From positions 1-64,000 of the forward strand of contig JADKBB010000006.1 of NCBI GenBank assembly GCA_016715195.1: a stretch of 64,000 nucleotides of DNA, read 5' to 3'. The position numbers and the translations under genes are program-made. Source of the stretch: Candidatus Villigracilis proximus (GTDB lineage Bacteria > Chloroflexota > Anaerolineae > Anaerolineales > Villigracilaceae). The notes below the pieces were generated by a model. The model ran no database searches, had not been told where the DNA came from, and saw nothing but the letters and a program-made list of their open reading frames with translations. Positions 60,983 through 64,000 of the stretch are shown in pieces; position 1 is the first letter of the stretch; every line of letters begins with the position of its first letter.

Positions 60983-61000
60983 ATTATTAATTTCTGCCAA

Positions 61001-61040
61001 TAAAAATACATCCCGCTTGTACAAGCGGGATGTATTTTTA
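61001..61040. terminator. Perfect 40-bp palindromic terminator
   Basis: TAAAAATACATCCCGCTTGT is followed directly by its exact reverse complement, with no spacer. It can stop transcription on either strand. Confidence 0.9.
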
Positions 61041-61045
61041 TAATA

Positions 61046-61170
61046 GACCCCTTGCATAAGTCCATTTTTTACCACAAAGGCACAAAGTCTCGAAGACTCA
61101 AAGGAAAAACTTAGTGACTTAGTGTCTTTGTGACTTTGTGGTCTACAACGCTTTACTTATGCAAGAGGTC
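61046..61170. mobile_element. MITE-like element with 16-bp terminal inverted repeats
   Basis: GACCCCTTGCATAAGT at the left end and ACTTATGCAAGAGGTC at the right end are inverted repeats with one mismatch. Inside, ACCACAAAGGCACAAAG faces CTTTGTGACTTTGTGGT, so almost the whole 125 bases can fold back. There is no open frame. It sits between the terminator and the kinase stop. No target-site duplication is obvious. Confidence 0.65.
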
Positions 61171-61178
61171 AAATCTAT

Positions 61179-63212
61179 TTACTTGCCTGGCACCGCAGGC
61201 GGTGGGATGCGATGTATGCCCGGCAGGAGCGGCATTTCAGCCATGTAATAGGCATGTTCGTAGGCGGTGGTGGCGCCGCCTTCGCCAAGAACCGGCTCGA
61301 TCAGTTCGTTCCCATTAGAGTCGACCCCGGAAACTATTTGGTTGGAGAGTATTATTATTTCAGCAATGACCGGCTGCATATCAGCGCCAAAGGGCATCTC
61401 TTGCAGCTGCAAGGCTTTTTCAAGCAATTGCTCAGACCAGCCCGTCATATTCTCTCCGCAAATAACCACATGCGCGCTATGAATTTTTATACTTTCGGTA
61501 GCATCAGCAGATTGCGCCGCAAAGTTTGCGTGTGAGATTGTCTGTTTAATATAGCCCTGATCTGCGTATCCCGGTTGACCGTTGTGGAGCAGACCAAATC
61601 CATCGCTGGAATCGTCAATCGTGCCATTCTCATTCCAATCGCGATAAAGGTCTTTGTTCGCACTTCCTGTGATCAGATTGATGATCTCTTCATTCCGGCT
61701 GCGAAAAAGTTTTTCATCATTGTTTATAAATGCATTTTGTAATTCATCGGTGGTTCCGTATAACGTATCCACCGAACCCCATAGTCCTTGAATCAGAGCG
61801 ATGCCTTCCGGTGCGTCGTGAAAAGACACAAGCACGTGCCGCACATGGATTAATGCAAGCGGAGGAAATATGGAGGATGCCACGACCTCGCCTGAAGATT
61901 CAGTCGGGTTGGGATCATTATCCGGTTCAACCGTAACTTCAAGCTGGTCAAACAACGCCAGAATATTTTCCTGATTTGGATCAGTAAAGATCAACTGTCC
62001 CTGATTATTTTTGTCGATTTCGATAACACCGACATTGCGGCGTCTCTCTCCGCCTTGTGCGAGATACCATACTTCGTAATGCGTGCCGGCTTTTGGCGCA
62101 GGGAGATCAGAGATCATAATGGTTGCTTTATCCATCAATCCATTTTGATCGAGATATGAAACGCGGCCGACAGGCTGATTATTATTTAATGCGGGTGAGA
62201 TCCAGAAACGGAACGCGGCGAAGCCCAATATACTTAAAACCAGTGCGCCAATTCCGATCCCGATCCATGATAGCTGTCCTGTTTGTTTTGCTTTGGAATT
62301 GTTCTTTTGTGATAGTTTTGCCAGATTTGAGGTATGTGCAGATATTGTCTGTCCGTTGAATACTGCAATAAATTCATCGGCCATTTCTTTTGCAGATGAA
62401 TAACGGACTTTGGAGTCTTTTGCAAGTGCTCGGTTGATAATCGCTTGCAGATCAGATGAAATCCCGGAAATGGGCGGCGGGGGATCGTTTAGGTGTTTCA
62501 TCAAGATGCCGAAGGATGATTCCGCTTCAAAGGGCACGGTGCCGGCCAGCATTTCGTAGAGCATCACACCCAGGGAGTAGATATCTGTTTTGGCATCCAC
62601 TTTGTCGCCGCGAGCCTGTTCGGGACTCATATAGGATGGCGTGCCGGAGACGGTCCCTGTTGAGGTTTGGATGGATGTATCAAGTAGGCGAACCAGCCCA
62701 AAGTCAGTCAGAATCGGTTCCACATCCGCTGGTAAAGGTTGATCGAGTTTGACAGGTCCGCTTGCTGAACGCAGCAGCACATTGGCGGGTTTTATATCCC
62801 GATGAATAATATTTTGTTGATGGGCGTAATCAATGGCAGATGCGAGCAAAGATAGAATGTGAGCAATGGTATTCAGGGGGAGTTTTTCTTCACGTTTGTG
62901 CAGGGCTTTTAAATAATTTCCAAGCGATGCGCCTGATACCAATTCCATGATCAGACAGGGCTGCCCGTCCACCAGTTCATAATCGAATACCTGGATGATA
63001 TTTGGGTGACGAAGCCCCGCAACAACCCGCGCTTCACGTTCAAAGCGGATATGGTTTTCCGGGTCAGAATCTACATGGTCGCGCATAATTTTTACGGCAA
63101 CTTTGCGATTAAGCGTTGTATGCTCGCCGAGATAGACTTCGGCCATGCCGCCGCGCGCGATCAACTCACCGATTTTGACTTTTCCCAGAGTTTTTCCATT
63201 CCAATTTGACAT
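61179..63212 (-). CDS. Transmembrane Ser/Thr protein kinase with RskA-like extracytoplasmic domain
   Basis: The kinase domain (residues ~8-290) has the glycine loop IARGGMAEVYLGE, Lys41 in VAVKIM, HRDIKPANVLL (Asp139), DFGLVRL (Asp170) and SGTPSYMSPEQARG. A juxtamembrane region and one helix (~312-335, IGIGIGALVLSILGFAAFRFW) lead to an extracytoplasmic part. This begins like the RskA anti-sigma C-terminal domain (ISDLPAPKAGTHYEVWYLA) and continues with a helical region of unknown type. The start was chosen at MSNWNGKTLG, six bases after TATAAT; a start 19 codons upstream would overlap the divergent gene. Confidence 0.9.
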   Translation of the reverse strand: MSNWNGKTLGKVKIGELIARGGMAEVYLGEHTTLNRKVAVKIMRDHVDSDPENHIRFEREARVVAGLRHPNIIQVFDYELVDGQPCLIMELVSGASLGNYLKALHKREEKLPLNTIAHILSLLASAIDYAHQQNIIHRDIKPANVLLRSASGPVKLDQPLPADVEPILTDFGLVRLLDTSIQTSTGTVSGTPSYMSPEQARGDKVDAKTDIYSLGVMLYEMLAGTVPFEAESSFGILMKHLNDPPPPISGISSDLQAIINRALAKDSKVRYSSAKEMADEFIAVFNGQTISAHTSNLAKLSQKNNSKAKQTGQLSWIGIGIGALVLSILGFAAFRFWISPALNNNQPVGRVSYLDQNGLMDKATIMISDLPAPKAGTHYEVWYLAQGGERRRNVGVIEIDKNNQGQLIFTDPNQENILALFDQLEVTVEPDNDPNPTESSGEVVASSIFPPLALIHVRHVLVSFHDAPEGIALIQGLWGSVDTLYGTTDELQNAFINNDEKLFRSRNEEIINLITGSANKDLYRDWNENGTIDDSSDGFGLLHNGQPGYADQGYIKQTISHANFAAQSADATESIKIHSAHVVICGENMTGWSEQLLEKALQLQEMPFGADMQPVIAEIIILSNQIVSGVDSNGNELIEPVLGEGGATTAYEHAYYMAEMPLLPGIHRIPPPAVPGK

Positions 63213-63218
63213 TTGCAA

Positions 63219-63238
63219 ATTATACCCGATAGTATAAT
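63219..63238. promoter_or_regulatory. Overlapping divergent -10 boxes
   Basis: TATAAT on the minus strand (63219-63224) lies six bases before the kinase ATG. TATAAT on the plus strand (63233-63238) lies 24 bases before the next ATG. The two promoters must compete or be co-regulated. The kinase transcript would be leaderless. Confidence 0.6.
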
Positions 63239-63262
63239 GCAACGAATTGCAAGGAGACTTTA

Positions 63263-63748
63263 ATGACAATCATGCTTGAAGAAATATTGCGCGAATATAT
63301 GCATGTACGTGGTATGACACTTGCCACCGCTGAATCATGCACCGGCGGCTTGGTTTCAGATCGGATCACAAATGTTTCAGGCTCTTCGGAGTTCTTTCCG
63401 GGCGGTGTGGTGGCTTATGCTTATGAGGCAAAGGTTAAGCTGCTCGGTGTTTCATGGGACACGCTCAACGCGCATGGCGCTGTGAGTGAGGAAACTGTGC
63501 TGGAAATGGCGCGTGGCGCGCGTAAATTACTCGGCACGGATATTGGTGTATCTGTGAGCGGGATCGCAGGTCCATCCGGCGGCACACCAGATAAGCCTGT
63601 TGGCTCCACCTGGCTGGGACTGGCTACCAATACCGGGGAATGGGCGCGTCACTTTATTTGGGAGGGTAACCGCGTATACAATAAACAACATTCGTCCGAG
63701 GCTGCGCTTCAATTTGTTATTGATTATCTTGAGGGGAAACTTGCATGA
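63263..63748 (+). CDS. CinA C-terminal domain protein (nicotinamide-nucleotide amidohydrolase)
   Basis: The 161-residue protein corresponds to the stand-alone PncC/CinA-C family, which deamidates nicotinamide mononucleotide to nicotinate mononucleotide in NAD recycling. Motifs are ATAESCTGGLVSDRITNVSGSSEFF, GGVVAYAYEAKVKLLGVS, VSEETVLEMARGAR and VSGIAGPSGGTPDKPVG. AAGGAG lies seven bases upstream of the ATG. Its stop overlaps the next start (ATGA). Confidence 0.94.
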   Translation: MTIMLEEILREYMHVRGMTLATAESCTGGLVSDRITNVSGSSEFFPGGVVAYAYEAKVKLLGVSWDTLNAHGAVSEETVLEMARGARKLLGTDIGVSVSGIAGPSGGTPDKPVGSTWLGLATNTGEWARHFIWEGNRVYNKQHSSEAALQFVIDYLEGKLA

Positions 63749-64000
63749 ACACGGTTATTATCATTTCAGCCAATGCCGAATGGCGTGTGGTGAAGGAACT
63801 GTATCCAACTCTTGAAATTCAAGTTTCACCCTATGGTGAATTTGCAGAAATAACATTGAACGTTCAACGGGTAACATTGTTTCATGGCGGATGGGGAAAA
63901 ATTTCTGCGGCGGCCACTGCGCAATATGTGATCGATCATTTCAACCCTGATCTCCTGGTGAATTTGGGAACCTGCGGCGGATTTGCAGGCCGCATTGAAA
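63745..64000 (+). CDS. 5'-methylthioadenosine/S-adenosylhomocysteine nucleosidase-like protein (partial)
   Basis: Only the first 85 codons lie in the window. They show the nucleoside phosphorylase/nucleosidase fold: MNTVIIISANAEWRVVKEL, then VTLFHGGWGKISAAATAQYVID and PDLLVNLGTCGGFAG. Relatives cleave adenine from methylthioadenosine or S-adenosylhomocysteine, or phosphorolyse nucleosides; the specificity part is outside the window. It is coupled to the CinA-type gene by a four-base overlap. Confidence 0.85.
   Translation, partial: MNTVIIISANAEWRVVKELYPTLEIQVSPYGEFAEITLNVQRVTLFHGGWGKISAAATAQYVIDHFNPDLLVNLGTCGGFAGRIE

Noticed and set aside
61179..63269. Longer kinase start 19 codons upstream
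   Set aside because: It would overlap the divergent CinA-type gene start and has no ribosome binding site; the kinase domain begins right after MSNWNGKTLG.

Overview
The window looks like a chromosomal segment of an uncultured member of the Chloroflexota, most likely class Anaerolineae. This is an inference from gene content: a split two-subunit glycine decarboxylase under a tandem glycine riboswitch, Thr/Pro-rich lipoproteins, FemX-type aminoacyltransferases, a DUF4332 protein, a DUF1786 protein, HD-GYP regulators and a transmembrane Ser/Thr kinase. Many genes, including housekeeping genes (glmS, tsaD, tsaC, probably the end of gcvH), are broken by single-base indels, often in homopolymers. 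That points to a long-read metagenome assembly with residual errors rather than mass gene decay.

Layout. 0-5.6 kb: HU-like protein, glmS, DUF1786 protein, a ferritin-like/VIT1 iron transporter fusion and a methyltransferase, all on the minus strand. 5.9-13.8 kb: a secreted lipoprotein, the gcvH-gcvPA-gcvPB operon with its riboswitch, a sulfatase lipoprotein, small membrane proteins and the SRP RNA gene. 14-24 kb: a signalling block with an HD-GYP response regulator, a CheY-like regulator, an RsbV/RsbW/RsbU-type partner switch, a RidA protein and an OmpR-type two-component pair whose kinase is heavily damaged. 23.8-32.8 kb: cell-surface polysaccharide and peptidoglycan genes (glycosyltransferase, sugar-phosphate transferase, two epimerase-type genes, two FemX proteins, a Nudix hydrolase), then a D-cysteine desulfhydrase-like enzyme. 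33-37 kb: polysaccharide deacetylase, MOSC protein, an ATP-grasp remnant, DUF4332 protein and nitroreductase.

37.2-45.9 kb is the most unusual part: one tightly packed operon encoding a HEPN-like protein, a GNAT acetyltransferase, a P-loop NTPase fused to a CHAT caspase-like protease, a STAND-type NTPase with TPR repeats, and a radical SAM/SPASM enzyme with an RRE-like N-terminal region. An intact nitroreductase gene lies on its left, and a decayed fragment of a second nitroreductase copy, in the same orientation, lies immediately on its right. This suggests an acquired conflict or peptide-modification island.

46-51.6 kb: selA, a GxxExxY-protein cassette bounded by near-identical inverted repeats, an M24 peptidase, an AAA ATPase and tsaD. 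51.7-61 kb: a broken lipoprotein, tsaC, an HD-GYP membrane protein, prmC, an agmatinase-family enzyme, prfA, a tiny membrane protein, a response regulator, uvrC and a DUF4190-like protein. 61-64 kb: a MITE-like element, a Ser/Thr kinase, a CinA C-terminal amidohydrolase and a partial nucleosidase.

Three repeat classes run through the window: heptamer short tandem repeats (between genes, in frame inside genes, and in a loop of the glycine riboswitch), a palindromic word of the AGACTTCGGAAGTCT type found in pairs, and perfect or near-perfect terminator palindromes. No tRNA, rRNA, CRISPR array, integrase or transposase gene was seen.
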